Shown: one piece after another, positions 34,953 through 45,673 of the stretch | Layout of the letters: each line of letters starts with the position of its first letter | Position numbering within the stretch: position 1 is the stretch's first letter | Assembly: GCF_022385335.1 (NCBI RefSeq) | Contig: NZ_CP092431.1 | Location: 7,254,001-7,318,000, forward strand | Direction: 5' to 3' | Length of the DNA: 64,000 nt | From: Streptomyces deccanensis | GTDB lineage: Bacteria; Actinomycetota; Actinomycetes; Streptomycetales; Streptomycetaceae | The notes under the pieces: model-generated | What the model saw: only the letters and a program-made list of their open reading frames with translations | Databases searched by the model: none | Told to the model about the DNA's origin: nothing | Translations under genes and position numbers: made by a program

Positions 34953-36428
34953 GTGGGCGGCAACGGCGGAAGTGGCACGAACGCTGAGAAGCGCCCGAAC
35001 GAACTGCTCGGTTCGTGGTTCGTCCGCAGCGGCTGGTCCAAGGGCGAGCTCGCCCGGCAGGTGAACCGCCGGGCCCGCCAGCTCGGCGCCAACCACATCT
35101 CCACCGACACCTCCCGCGTACGACGGTGGCTCGACGGGGAGAACCCGCGCGAGCCGATCCCGCGGATCCTGTCCGAGCTGTTCTCCGAGCGGTTCGGCTG
35201 TGTCGTCGCCGTGGAGGACCTGGGGCTGCGCGCGGCCCACCAGTCCCCGTCCGTCTCCGGTGTCGACCTGCCCTGGACGGGCCCGCAGACCGTGGCGCTG
35301 ATCAGCGAGTTCTCGCGCAGCGACCTGATGCTGGCGCGGCGCGGCTTCCTCGGGAGCTCGCTCGCCCTCTCCGCGGGCCCGGCCCTCATCGAGCCGATGC
35401 AGCGCTGGCTCGTCCCCGCACCCCCCGCCCCGCGCGCCGAGCCCGAGCCGTCGCCCGTCGCCCGCCGCGCCGGCCGGCTCTCCCAGCCGGAGCTGGACCT
35501 CCTCGAATCCACGACCGTGATGTTCCGGCAGTGGGACGCCCAGTGCGGCGGCGGTCTGCGCCGCAAGGCGGTCGTCGGCCAGCTGCACGAGGTGACCGAC
35601 CTCCTCCAGGAGCCGCAGCCCGAGGCCACCACCCGGAGGCTGTTCAAGGTCGCCGCCGAACTGGCCGAACTGGCCGGCTGGATGAGCTACGACATCGGGC
35701 TCCAGCCGACCGCCCAGAAGTACTTCGTCCTCGCCCTGCACGCGGCCAAGGAGGCGGGCGACAAGCCCCTCGGTTCGTACGTCCTGTCCAGCATGAGCCG
35801 CCAGATGATCCACCTCGGCCGCCCCGACGACGCGCTCGAACTGATCCATCTCGCCCAGTACGGCAGCCGTGACTGCGCGAGCCCCCGCACCCAGTCGATG
35901 CTGTATGCGATGGAGGCCCGCGCCTACGCCAACATGGGCCAGCCCGGCAAGTGCAAACGGGCCGTGCGGATGGCCGAGGATGTCTTCGCGGACGCCGAGG
36001 AGTGGGACGACCCGGACCCCGACTGGATCCGCTTCTTCAACGAGGCCGAACTGCACGGCGAGAACAGCCACTCCTACCGCGACCTCGCCTATGTCGCCGG
36101 CCGCAGCCCGACCTACGCCTCCCTCGCCGAGCCTGTGATGCGCCGGGCCGTCGAGCTCTTCGCCACGGACACCGAACACCAGCGGTCGTACGCGCTGAAC
36201 CTCATCGGCATGGCCACCGTGCACCTGCTCCAGCGTGAGCCCGAGCAGGGGGTCGCCATGGCCAAGGAGGCCATGGACGTGGCCCGCAAGGTCCGCTCCG
36301 AGCGGGTCAACACCCGCATCCGCAAGACGGTCGACACGGCCGTACGCGATTTCGGTGGTCTCGCCGAGGTCGTCGACCTCACCGACCAGCTCGCCGTCCA
36401 CCTCCCGGAGACCGCCGAAGCGGTCTGA
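34953..36428 (+). CDS. nsdA: NsdA-type TPR regulator of sporulation and antibiotic production
   Basis: A 491-aa protein. An N-terminal region of about 80 residues, with NELLGSWFVRSGWSKGELARQVNRRA, suggests an HTH-like start, as in Streptomyces-specific transcriptional-regulator families. From about residue 210, TPR-like helical repeats follow (for example LGRPDDALELIHLAQYG and LLQREPEQGVAMAKEAMDVA). NsdA in S. coelicolor negatively affects sporulation and antibiotic production (literature knowledge). The GTG at 34953 is the first start in frame with the conserved segment. Located upstream of amtB. Confidence 0.88.
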   Translation: MGGNGGSGTNAEKRPNELLGSWFVRSGWSKGELARQVNRRARQLGANHISTDTSRVRRWLDGENPREPIPRILSELFSERFGCVVAVEDLGLRAAHQSPSVSGVDLPWTGPQTVALISEFSRSDLMLARRGFLGSSLALSAGPALIEPMQRWLVPAPPAPRAEPEPSPVARRAGRLSQPELDLLESTTVMFRQWDAQCGGGLRRKAVVGQLHEVTDLLQEPQPEATTRRLFKVAAELAELAGWMSYDIGLQPTAQKYFVLALHAAKEAGDKPLGSYVLSSMSRQMIHLGRPDDALELIHLAQYGSRDCASPRTQSMLYAMEARAYANMGQPGKCKRAVRMAEDVFADAEEWDDPDPDWIRFFNEAELHGENSHSYRDLAYVAGRSPTYASLAEPVMRRAVELFATDTEHQRSYALNLIGMATVHLLQREPEQGVAMAKEAMDVARKVRSERVNTRIRKTVDTAVRDFGGLAEVVDLTDQLAVHLPETAEAV

Positions 36429-36658
36429 CCCGGCCCGGCGCACCGCCGGGGCCCCTCCACGCCGGCCGCGGCCGGCCATCCCGAACTGCCCGACTCGGCT
36501 CCCCCATGCCAGGTCATCGGATGGCCTGCCGCGGTCGGTCCGTTCGGGGCGTCGCACCGGAGACTCCCCCGGAAGTTCCATCGGATACGAAACCGTTATC
36601 CGTCGAGGGCCCCACAGAGGCTGGGCCCCACACGGGATGCGTCCTCCGCCATTCACGT

Positions 36659-36674
36659 TTCACCTGTCTGTAAC
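36659..36674. promoter_or_regulatory. Candidate GlnR half-site pair 1 upstream of amtB
   Basis: TTCAC-n6-GTAAC, near the GlnR consensus gTnAC-n6-GaAAC with a mismatch in each half. It lies 16 nt from the exact-match site below. Confidence 0.6.
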
Positions 36675-36689
36675 GTGATGGGGGCCTTC

Positions 36690-36705
36690 GTCACCTCCGG
36701 GAAAC
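36690..36705. promoter_or_regulatory. GlnR box upstream of amtB-glnK-glnD
   Basis: GTCAC-ctccgg-GAAAC is an exact match to the GlnR consensus gTnAC-n6-GaAAC. A further GAAAC lies at 36723-36727, exactly 22 bp (two helical turns) downstream of the first GAAAC (36701). In S. coelicolor GlnR activates amtB-glnK-glnD, so this is the expected position. The rest of 36429-36825 has no gene. Confidence 0.78.
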
Positions 36706-36825
36706 ATTTCCAAACTCCCGGCGAAACGGTGCTGCGTCAGTCTCCTCAGCACAGTCGGCCCTCCCCGATAGCTCCCCAGCTTCCGCATCCGCACGGGCCG
36801 TTCCGACCACGAGGAGATACCGGCA

Positions 36826-38453
<1,628 letters not shown>

Positions 38454-38479
38454 CCGAAGAGAAGAACAGGAGTCACTGG

Positions 38480-40939
38480 GTGACGAGTACGGACGTACGT
38501 ACGGATGCAGAGGACTCGGGACCCAGCGGCTATGCGGCGGCCCGGCTGCGCCTCCTCCAGGAGGGGGCGCAGTCCGGGCCGCCGCGCCGTTCGGCCCTCT
38601 CCGAGCTGACCGACGACTGGCTGGCCGGCCTCTTCGGAGCCGGGGCCGCCGAGCAGCGCGGGGTCTCCCTCGTGGCCGTCGGGGGATACGGGCGCGGCGA
38701 GCTCTCGCCCCGCAGCGACCTGGACCTGCTGCTCCTGCACGACGGGTCCGACGACGCGGCGGTGGCCGCACTGGCCGACCGCATCTGGTACCCCGTGTGG
38801 GACCTGGGGCTGGCCCTCGACCACTCCGTGCGCACCCCCGCCGAGGCCCGCAAGACCGCCGGCGAGGACCTCAAGGTGCAGCTCGGGCTGCTGGACGCCC
38901 GGCACATCGCCGGTGACCTGGGCCTGACCGCCGGCTTGCGGACCTCCGTCCTCGCCGACTGGCGCAACCAGGCGCCCAAACGCCTGCCGGAGCTGCAGGA
39001 GCTGTGCGCCGAGCGGGCCGAGCGGCAGGGGGAACTGCAGTACCTGCTGGAACCCGACCTCAAGGAGGCGCGCGGCGGATTGCGCGACGCCACCGCCCTG
39101 CGCGCCGTCGCCGCCTCCTGGCTCGCGGACGCCCCGCGCGAGGGACTCGCGGACGCCCGGCGCCGCCTCCTCGACGTACGGGACGCGCTCCATCTCACCA
39201 CCGGGCGCGCGACCGACCGGCTCGCGCTCCAGGAACAGGACCAGGTCGCCGCCGAGCTGGGACTGCTGGACGCCGACACCTTGCTGCGCCAGGTGTACGA
39301 GGCGGCGCGCGTCATCTCGTACGCCAGTGATGTGACCTGGCGTGAGGTGGGGCGCGTGCTGCGGTCGCGCGCCGTGCGGCCCCGGCTGCGCGCCATGCTG
39401 GGCGGCGGCAAGCCCGCCCCCGAGCGGTCGCCGCTGGCCGAGGGCGTGGTCGAGCAGGACGGCGAGGTCGTGCTCGCACGGGCCGCCAAGCCCGACCGGG
39501 ACCCCGTCCTGCCCCTGCGCGCCGCCGCCGCTGCCGCCCAGGCCGGACTGCCGCTGTCCCTGCACGCCGTACGCCGTCTCGCGGCCACCGCCCGGCCGCT
39601 GCCCACGCCCTGGCCCGCGGAGGCGCGCGAGCAACTCGTCACCCTGCTGGGCTCCGGGCGTCCGACCGTCGACGTCTGGGAGGCGCTGGAGGCCGAAGGC
39701 CTCATCACCCACCTGCTGCCCGACTGGGAGCGGGTGCGCTGCCGGCCGCAGCGCAACGCCGTGCACATCTGGACCGTCGACCGGCACCTCATCGAGACCG
39801 CGGTCCAGGCCTCCGAGATGACCCGCCGGGTCCACCGTCCCGACCTCCTGCTCGTCGCCGCGCTGCTCCACGACATCGGCAAGGGCTGGCCCGGCGACCA
39901 CTCCGTCGCCGGCGAGATCATCGTCAAGGACGTGGCCGCCAGGATCGGCTTCGACCGTGAGGACGTGGCGGTCCTCTCCACCCTCGTACGCCACCATCTG
40001 CTGCTCGTCGACACGGCCACCCGGCGTGACCTGGAGGATCCGGCCACCGTGCGGTCCGTGGCCGACGCCGTCCGATCGCCGGGCACACTCGAACTGCTGC
40101 ACGCGCTGACCGAGGCGGACGCGCTGGCCACCGGGCCCGCCGCCTGGTCGGCGTGGCGGGCCTCGCTCGTGACCGAACTGGTCCAGCGGGTCGACGCGCT
40201 GTTCGCCGGCGACGAGCCGGAGGAGCCGGAGCCCGGCGAGACCAGCGCCGAGCAGGAGCGGCTCGCCATCGAGGCGTTCCGCACGGGCGGGCCGGTGCTG
40301 TCGCTGCGCGCGCGCCCCGACGACATCGGCGCCGCCTCCGGGGAGAAGGACGAGAAGGCCGACCCCGAGCCGCTCGGGGTGGAACTCCTCATCGCCGTGC
40401 CCGACCAGGCGGGTGTCCTGCCCGCGGTCGCCGGTGTGCTAGCCATGCACCGGCTCACCGTGCGCACGGCCGAACTGCGGACCTTCGACCTCCCGGACGG
40501 CGTCGAGGGCTCGGTCCTGCTGCTGAACTGGCGGGTGGCCGCGGAGTACGGCTCGCTGCCGCAGGCCGCCCGGCTCCGCGCCGACCTCGTACGGGCGCTC
40601 GACGGCTCCCTGGACATCACCGGGCGGCTCGCCGAGCGGGACGCGGCCTACCCCCGGCGGCGGGGCGTGGTCGCGCCCCCGCCGCGCGTCACGGTGGCCG
40701 CGGCGGCCTCCCGGCACGCCACGGTCATCGAGGTCCGTGCCCAGGACGCGCCCGGACTGCTGCACCGGATCGGGCGGGCGCTGGAGGACGCGCACGTACG
40801 GGTCCGCAGCGCGCACGTCAGCACGCTGGGCGCCAACGCGGTGGACGCTTTCTACGTCACCGGACCGAAGGGGGCGCCGCTGCCGGCCGACGAGGCGGCG
40901 TCGGTGGCGCGCAAGCTGGAGGAGACGCTGCGCGGCTGA
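38480..40939 (+). CDS. glnD: PII uridylyl/adenylyltransferase GlnD
   Basis: An 819-aa bifunctional sensor that adds nucleotide to GlnK at low nitrogen and removes it at high nitrogen. Visible are the nucleotidyltransferase motif GGYGRGELSPRSDLDLLLL (68-86), an HD hydrolase domain with LLHDIGKG (about 465) and two C-terminal ACT-like domains (about 620-700 and 740-815). In S. coelicolor GlnD adenylylates GlnK. GTG start at 38480, after AGGAG. Forms an operon with amtB-glnK. Confidence 0.96.
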   Translation: MTSTDVRTDAEDSGPSGYAAARLRLLQEGAQSGPPRRSALSELTDDWLAGLFGAGAAEQRGVSLVAVGGYGRGELSPRSDLDLLLLHDGSDDAAVAALADRIWYPVWDLGLALDHSVRTPAEARKTAGEDLKVQLGLLDARHIAGDLGLTAGLRTSVLADWRNQAPKRLPELQELCAERAERQGELQYLLEPDLKEARGGLRDATALRAVAASWLADAPREGLADARRRLLDVRDALHLTTGRATDRLALQEQDQVAAELGLLDADTLLRQVYEAARVISYASDVTWREVGRVLRSRAVRPRLRAMLGGGKPAPERSPLAEGVVEQDGEVVLARAAKPDRDPVLPLRAAAAAAQAGLPLSLHAVRRLAATARPLPTPWPAEAREQLVTLLGSGRPTVDVWEALEAEGLITHLLPDWERVRCRPQRNAVHIWTVDRHLIETAVQASEMTRRVHRPDLLLVAALLHDIGKGWPGDHSVAGEIIVKDVAARIGFDREDVAVLSTLVRHHLLLVDTATRRDLEDPATVRSVADAVRSPGTLELLHALTEADALATGPAAWSAWRASLVTELVQRVDALFAGDEPEEPEPGETSAEQERLAIEAFRTGGPVLSLRARPDDIGAASGEKDEKADPEPLGVELLIAVPDQAGVLPAVAGVLAMHRLTVRTAELRTFDLPDGVEGSVLLLNWRVAAEYGSLPQAARLRADLVRALDGSLDITGRLAERDAAYPRRRGVVAPPPRVTVAAAASRHATVIEVRAQDAPGLLHRIGRALEDAHVRVRSAHVSTLGANAVDAFYVTGPKGAPLPADEAASVARKLEETLRG

Positions 40940-40942
40940 GCA

Positions 40943-40978
40943 CGTCGGGTACGGGACCGTCAGGTGCCGTACCCGACG
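40943..40978. terminator. Terminator of the amtB-glnK-glnD operon
   Basis: Perfect 12-bp arms (CGTCGGGTACGG at 40943-40954, CCGTACCCGACG at 40967-40978) directly after the glnD stop. Confidence 0.85.
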
Positions 40979-40997
40979 CGGCCGGGCTCCGCCGTCA

Positions 40998-41006
40998 CTA
41001 TCCACA
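40998..41006. other. DnaA-box-like nonamer upstream of ffh
   Basis: CTATCCACA differs from the consensus TTATCCACA at one position. It lies just after the glnD terminator. A single near-match may be chance; see the related sites at 53981 and 59794. Confidence 0.35.
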
Positions 41007-41087
41007 GGGGTGGAGACCCGACCACACCCAGACAGATACCCTGGAGGGCAGCCCACCCTGCCCCCGACTCCGAGGACCGACACCGCC

Positions 41088-42638
41088 GTGTTCGATACGC
41101 TCTCCGATCGCCTCTCAGCGACTTTCAAGAACCTGCGCGGCAAGGGGCGCCTGTCCGAGGCGGACATCGACGCCACGGCGCGCGAGATCCGCATCGCGCT
41201 GCTCGAAGCGGACGTCGCGCTGCCGGTCGTCCGGGCTTTCATCAAGAACGTCAAGGAGCGCGCGCTCGGCGCCGAGGTCTCCAAGGCGCTCAACCCCGCC
41301 CAGCAGGTCCTCAAGATCGTCAACGAGGAACTGGTCGGGATCCTCGGCGGCGAGACCCGTCGTCTGCGCTTCGCCAAGCAGCCGCCGACCGTGATCATGC
41401 TCGCGGGTCTCCAGGGTGCCGGTAAGACGACCCTCGCGGGCAAGCTGGGCCGCTGGCTGAAGGAGCAGGGCCACTCGCCGCTCCTCGTCGCCTGTGACCT
41501 CCAGCGCCCGAACGCCGTGAACCAGCTCAGCGTGGTCGCCGAGCGCGCGGGTGTCGCGGTCTACGCGCCGGAGCCGGGCAACGGCGTGGGCGACCCGGTC
41601 AAGGTCGCCAAGGACTCCATCGAGTTCGCGAAGTCGAAGGTCCACGACATCGTGGTCGTCGACACGGCCGGCCGCCTCGGTATCGACCAGGAGATGATGC
41701 AGCAGGCGGCGGACATCCGGGACGCCGTCTCCCCGGACGAGATCCTCTTCGTCGTCGACGCGATGATCGGTCAGGACGCCGTCAACACGGCGGAGGCCTT
41801 CCGCGACGGCGTCGGCTTCGACGGCGTCGTCCTCTCCAAGCTCGACGGTGACGCCCGCGGTGGTGCCGCCCTGTCGATCGCCTCGGTCACCGGCAAGCCG
41901 ATCATGTTCGCGTCGAACGGCGAGAAGCTCGACGAGTTCGACGCCTTCCACCCCGACCGGATGGCCTCCCGCATCCTCGACATGGGTGACCTGCTCACCC
42001 TGATCGAGCAGGCGGAGAAGACCTTCAGCCAGGAAGAGGCCGCCAAGATGGCCTCCAAGCTGGCGTCCAAGAAGGGGCAGGACTTCACGCTCGACGACTT
42101 CCTGGCCCAGATGGAGCAGGTCAGGAAGATGGGCAGCATCAGCAAGCTGCTCGGCATGCTGCCCGGCATGGGGCAGATCAAGGACCAGATCAACAACATC
42201 GACGAGCGCGACGTCGACCGCACGGCCGCGATCATCAAGTCGATGACCCCGGCCGAGCGCCAGGAGCCGACCATCATCAACGGCTCGCGCCGCGCCCGTA
42301 TCGCCAAGGGCTCCGGTGTCGAGGTCAGCGCGGTGAAGAACCTCGTCGAGCGGTTCTTCGAGGCCCGCAAGATGATGTCCCGCATGGCCCAGGGCGGCGG
42401 CATGCCCGGGATGCCGGGTATGCCCGGCATGGGTGGCGGTCCCGGCCGGAGCAAGAAGCAGCCCAAGCAGGCCAAGGGCAAGCAGCGCTCGGGCAACCCG
42501 ATGAAGCGCAAGCAGCAGGAGCAGGAGGAGGCCGCCCGCCGGGCCGCCGCGGCCCAGGGCGGTGCCCTCGGACTGCCGGGCCAGCAGGGCGCTCAGGACT
42601 TCGAGCTGCCGGACGAGTTCAAGAAGTTCATGGGCTGA
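41088..42638 (+). CDS. ffh: Signal recognition particle protein Ffh
   Basis: SRP54 GTPase that binds signal sequences co-translationally. NG domain with GLQGAGKTTLAGKL (G1), DTAGRLGID (G3) and SKLDGDARGG (G4), then a Met-rich M domain (KMGSISKLLGMLPGMGQ and MMSRMAQGG) and a C-terminal MPGMPGMPGM repeat with a basic tail, 516 aa. GTG start at 41088. Works with FtsY (32566). Confidence 0.97.
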   Translation: MFDTLSDRLSATFKNLRGKGRLSEADIDATAREIRIALLEADVALPVVRAFIKNVKERALGAEVSKALNPAQQVLKIVNEELVGILGGETRRLRFAKQPPTVIMLAGLQGAGKTTLAGKLGRWLKEQGHSPLLVACDLQRPNAVNQLSVVAERAGVAVYAPEPGNGVGDPVKVAKDSIEFAKSKVHDIVVVDTAGRLGIDQEMMQQAADIRDAVSPDEILFVVDAMIGQDAVNTAEAFRDGVGFDGVVLSKLDGDARGGAALSIASVTGKPIMFASNGEKLDEFDAFHPDRMASRILDMGDLLTLIEQAEKTFSQEEAAKMASKLASKKGQDFTLDDFLAQMEQVRKMGSISKLLGMLPGMGQIKDQINNIDERDVDRTAAIIKSMTPAERQEPTIINGSRRARIAKGSGVEVSAVKNLVERFFEARKMMSRMAQGGGMPGMPGMPGMGGGPGRSKKQPKQAKGKQRSGNPMKRKQQEQEEAARRAAAAQGGALGLPGQQGAQDFELPDEFKKFMG

Positions 42639-42641
42639 CCG

Positions 42642-42725
42642 CGATTCCCCGATTCCGCGATTCCGCGGGGACGAACAGCGGCGCCGCGTGACCGGCCGGG
42701 GGGTGTGGCCGGGCGCGCGGCGCCG
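42642..42725. repeat. CGATTCC tandem repeats and terminator after ffh
   Basis: Three tandem 8-bp units, CGATTCCC (42642) and CGATTCCG twice (42650, 42658), follow the ffh stop directly. A 10-bp dyad (CGGCGCCGCG at 42679-42688, CGCGGCGCCG at 42716-42725) then forms a strong terminator-like hairpin. Confidence 0.6.
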
Positions 42726-42934
42726 GATGCCGTGTGCGTGACGGCAAGGTGTGGTGTCGCTCGTGGTGCTCCCGCTGGCAACTCCCGTACGCGGATGTGT
42801 TGTTCCCCTGGACGATGCGTCAGGTTAGGCGCGCGGCAGGGCACTTGGCCAAGAGAAAGCGCTGCTGGCCCGCTTTCTTCACACCATTCACAACACCGTT
42901 CACACCCGCACCGGAAGATGCCGCGAGGACCTTC

Positions 42935-43795
42935 TCAGGGTGTCCGCGCGATGAGGTAGCGGAACACGTTCGGCATCCAGACCGTCCCGTCCCGGCGGCG
43001 GTGCGGATGCAACGCCTCGGCCAGTTCCTTGTCCACCTGCTCCTGGTCGGTGGCCCCGATCGCCGCGTCGAACAGACCGGTCGACAGCAGCCCCCGCACG
43101 GCGTTGTCCACGTTGGCGTACCCGAAGGGGCAGGCCACGCGTCCCGAGCCGTCCGGCTTCAGGCCCGCCCGCTGAGCGACCTCCTCCAGGTCGTCGCGCA
43201 GCGCCGGGCGCCAACTGCCGGCGCTGCGCAGGGGATCGGCGAGCTTGGTGGCCACGCGGAGCACGGCGGACGTGGTGCAGCGCTCCGGTGGGCCCCAGCC
43301 GGCGAGGACTACGGGGGTGCCGCGTTCCGCCAGCGGGGTCGCCGCGGCGAGCAGTTCACCGAGCCCCTCCGAGTCACCGGCCAGACAGCCGATCGGCTCG
43401 AAGGCGGTCACCAGGTTGTAGAGCGGTTCACCGGGCCCGTGGGTCATGTCCTCGGGGTCACCTTCGAGGACCCGGGTGACGGCGCTCGCGCGCGTGCCCC
43501 AGGACTCCGGCCGCAGCCGCTCCCGCGCCAGTGCCGTTCTCTCCGGTGCCGCCGAGTCGATGCCGGTGACCGAGGCTCCCCGCCCCGCCGCCATCAGCAG
43601 CGCGAGCCCCGAACCGCAGCCGAGGCCGAGCAGTCGGGTCCCGGTACCGACGTCGAGCCGTCGGTACACGGCCTCGTACAGCGGTACCAGCATCCGTTCC
43701 TGGATCTCCGCCCAGTCACGCGCGCGTGCACACCGGTCCACGCGGGGTGCGGTCCCCGCGCGAGGCAGTTGCTGCCGCACGAGCGTAGGTGTCAT
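42935..43795 (-). CDS. Class I SAM-dependent methyltransferase
   Basis: A 286-aa methyltransferase. LLGLGCGSGLALLMAAGRGASVTGID is motif I with the SAM-binding G-loop. EPLYNLVTAFEPIGCLAG matches later motifs. Substrate unknown, with no neighbour to indicate one. It lies divergent from the ProRS gene; ATG at 43795 without a strong ribosome site. Confidence 0.85.
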   Translation of the reverse strand: MTPTLVRQQLPRAGTAPRVDRCARARDWAEIQERMLVPLYEAVYRRLDVGTGTRLLGLGCGSGLALLMAAGRGASVTGIDSAAPERTALARERLRPESWGTRASAVTRVLEGDPEDMTHGPGEPLYNLVTAFEPIGCLAGDSEGLGELLAAATPLAERGTPVVLAGWGPPERCTTSAVLRVATKLADPLRSAGSWRPALRDDLEEVAQRAGLKPDGSGRVACPFGYANVDNAVRGLLSTGLFDAAIGATDQEQVDKELAEALHPHRRRDGTVWMPNVFRYLIARTP

Positions 43796-43997
43796 ATCGA
43801 AAGCGCCCCAATCCGCCGTGAGTTGCCGTTGCCGGATTTCCTGGCCCCCGTGGCAGTGCGCGCTCGCACTCCCCCCGTATGCCAGGTAACTCCGCACTCG
43901 GCGACTCGTCCAGGGGTCGCGGACACCGGTTTGCGAACTGTCCAGGGAAGGAAAAAAGAATTCACATCGTCGCAATATGCCCCCGTACCATTCCGCC

Positions 43998-45413
43998 ATG
44001 GCAAAGGCACCCGTACTCACGCCCCGCGCGGACGACTTCCCGCGCTGGTACCAGGATCTGATCACCAAGGCCGAGCTGGCGGAGAACGGTCCGGTGCGCG
44101 GCACCATGGTCATCCGACCGTACGGGTACGGGCTGTGGGAGCGGATGCAGCAGGAGATGGACGCCCGGATCAAGGAGACGGGCACGCAGAACGCGTACTT
44201 CCCGCTCCTGATCCCGCAGTCCTACCTCACCCGGGAGGCCGAGCACGTCGAGGGCTTCGCGCCCGAGCTGGCCGTGGTGACACACGGCGGCGGCAAGGAA
44301 CTCGAAGAGCCCGCCGTCGTCCGCCCCACCTCCGAGATGATCATCAATGCCTCCTTCTCGAAGTGGGTCCAGAGCTACCGCGACCTTCCGCTGCTGATCA
44401 ACCAGTGGGCTAACGTGGTCCGTTGGGAACTGCGTCCCCGGCTCTTCCTCCGCACGAGCGAATTCCTCTGGCAGGAGGGCCACACGGCGCACGCGACGTA
44501 CGAGGAGGCGCGCGACTTCGCCGCGCACATCCACCGGGAGGTCTACGAGGACTTCATGGTGAACGTCCTGGCGATGGACGTCGTCCCCGGCCGCAAGACC
44601 GTCAAGGAGCGCTTCGCGGGCGCCATCAACACCCTCACGCTCGAAGGCATGATGGGCGACGGAAAAGCCCTCCAGATGGCCACCAGTCACGAACTGGGCC
44701 AGAACTTCGCCAAGGCCTTCAACACCCGCTACCTGTCGAAGGACGGCACGCAGGAACTCGTCTGGCAGACCTCCTGGGGCTCCACCACCCGCATGATCGG
44801 CGCCCTCGTGATGATGCACGGCGACGACCACGGCCTCCGGGTGCCGCCCCGGCTGGCCCAGGTCCAGGCCGTCGTGGTCGCGATCAAGGGGGACGACGCG
44901 GTTCTGGCCAAGGTCCGCGAGCTCGGTGCCCGGCTGAAGGCGGCGGGCGTCCGCGTGCGGGTGGACGACCGCACGGACGTCCCGTTCGGCCGCCGCGCCG
45001 TCGACTGGGAGCTGAAGGGCGTCCCCGTGCGCATCGAGGTCGGCCCCCGTGACCTGGAGAACGGCACCGCGATGCTCGTCCGCCGCATCCCGGGCGGCAA
45101 GGAGCCGGTCGCGCTCGACTCGCTCGTGCACCTGCTCCCCACCGTCCTGGAGGAGGACCAGGCGCTCCTGCTGAGGCAGTCGCGCGAGCGGCGCGAGTCC
45201 CGCACGACCGAGGTGTCCACCCTCGACGAGGCGATCGAGGCGGCCACCGCCGGCGGCTGGGCGCGGATCCCCTGGTCGACGCTGGGCGAGGACGGCGAGA
45301 ACAGGCTCGGGGAGCACGCGGTGACCGTAAGGTGTCTGGTCGCCGAGGACGGGTCGGTGCCCGACTCCTATGACGCACCCGGTAACGTCGCCGTCGTGGC
45401 GCGCGCTTACTAG
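43998..45413 (+). CDS. proS: Prolyl-tRNA synthetase, archaeal/eukaryal-type
   Basis: Charges tRNA-Pro. A 471-aa class II enzyme: VVRPTSEMIINASFSKWVQSY (motif 2 region), RTSEFLWQEGHTAHATYEEA, QMATSHELGQNFAKAF and SWGSTTRMIGALVMMHGDDHG (motif 3). It lacks the roughly 180-residue insertion domain of typical bacterial ProRS and ends in Tyr, both features of the archaeal/eukaryal form. The ATG at 43998 is chosen; an in-frame ATG at 43977 is possible. No strong ribosome site is seen. Whether a bacterial-type ProRS exists elsewhere cannot be known here. Confidence 0.92.
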   Translation: MAKAPVLTPRADDFPRWYQDLITKAELAENGPVRGTMVIRPYGYGLWERMQQEMDARIKETGTQNAYFPLLIPQSYLTREAEHVEGFAPELAVVTHGGGKELEEPAVVRPTSEMIINASFSKWVQSYRDLPLLINQWANVVRWELRPRLFLRTSEFLWQEGHTAHATYEEARDFAAHIHREVYEDFMVNVLAMDVVPGRKTVKERFAGAINTLTLEGMMGDGKALQMATSHELGQNFAKAFNTRYLSKDGTQELVWQTSWGSTTRMIGALVMMHGDDHGLRVPPRLAQVQAVVVAIKGDDAVLAKVRELGARLKAAGVRVRVDDRTDVPFGRRAVDWELKGVPVRIEVGPRDLENGTAMLVRRIPGGKEPVALDSLVHLLPTVLEEDQALLLRQSRERRESRTTEVSTLDEAIEAATAGGWARIPWSTLGEDGENRLGEHAVTVRCLVAEDGSVPDSYDAPGNVAVVARAY

Positions 45414-45673
45414 AGCACTCCGTTCCGCCGGGAGAGCGACCGAATCGTCCCTTGCGCATCTGCCGAACCCAGGTGCCCCGGCGCGCGGACCTCGTCTACG
45501 CGCTGGGGCGTACGTGTTACTACGTACCGCCTTGTGGCGAGCTGTGAGGCTTCTCCGCAGATCAGCGCACCCGCCCTCGTCAGGACGCACTAGTGGCAAC
45601 TGACGGGTACGTGCAAATTATTTGGGATGGCCCGGAATCGGAACACAGCGGCACTCAGGCTCGTTGTCATTAC

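Noticed and set aside
45593..45673. Earlier GTG start of the SprT-like gene at 45593
   Set aside because: The added 27 residues are encoded by an AT-rich, promoter-like sequence; not fully excluded.
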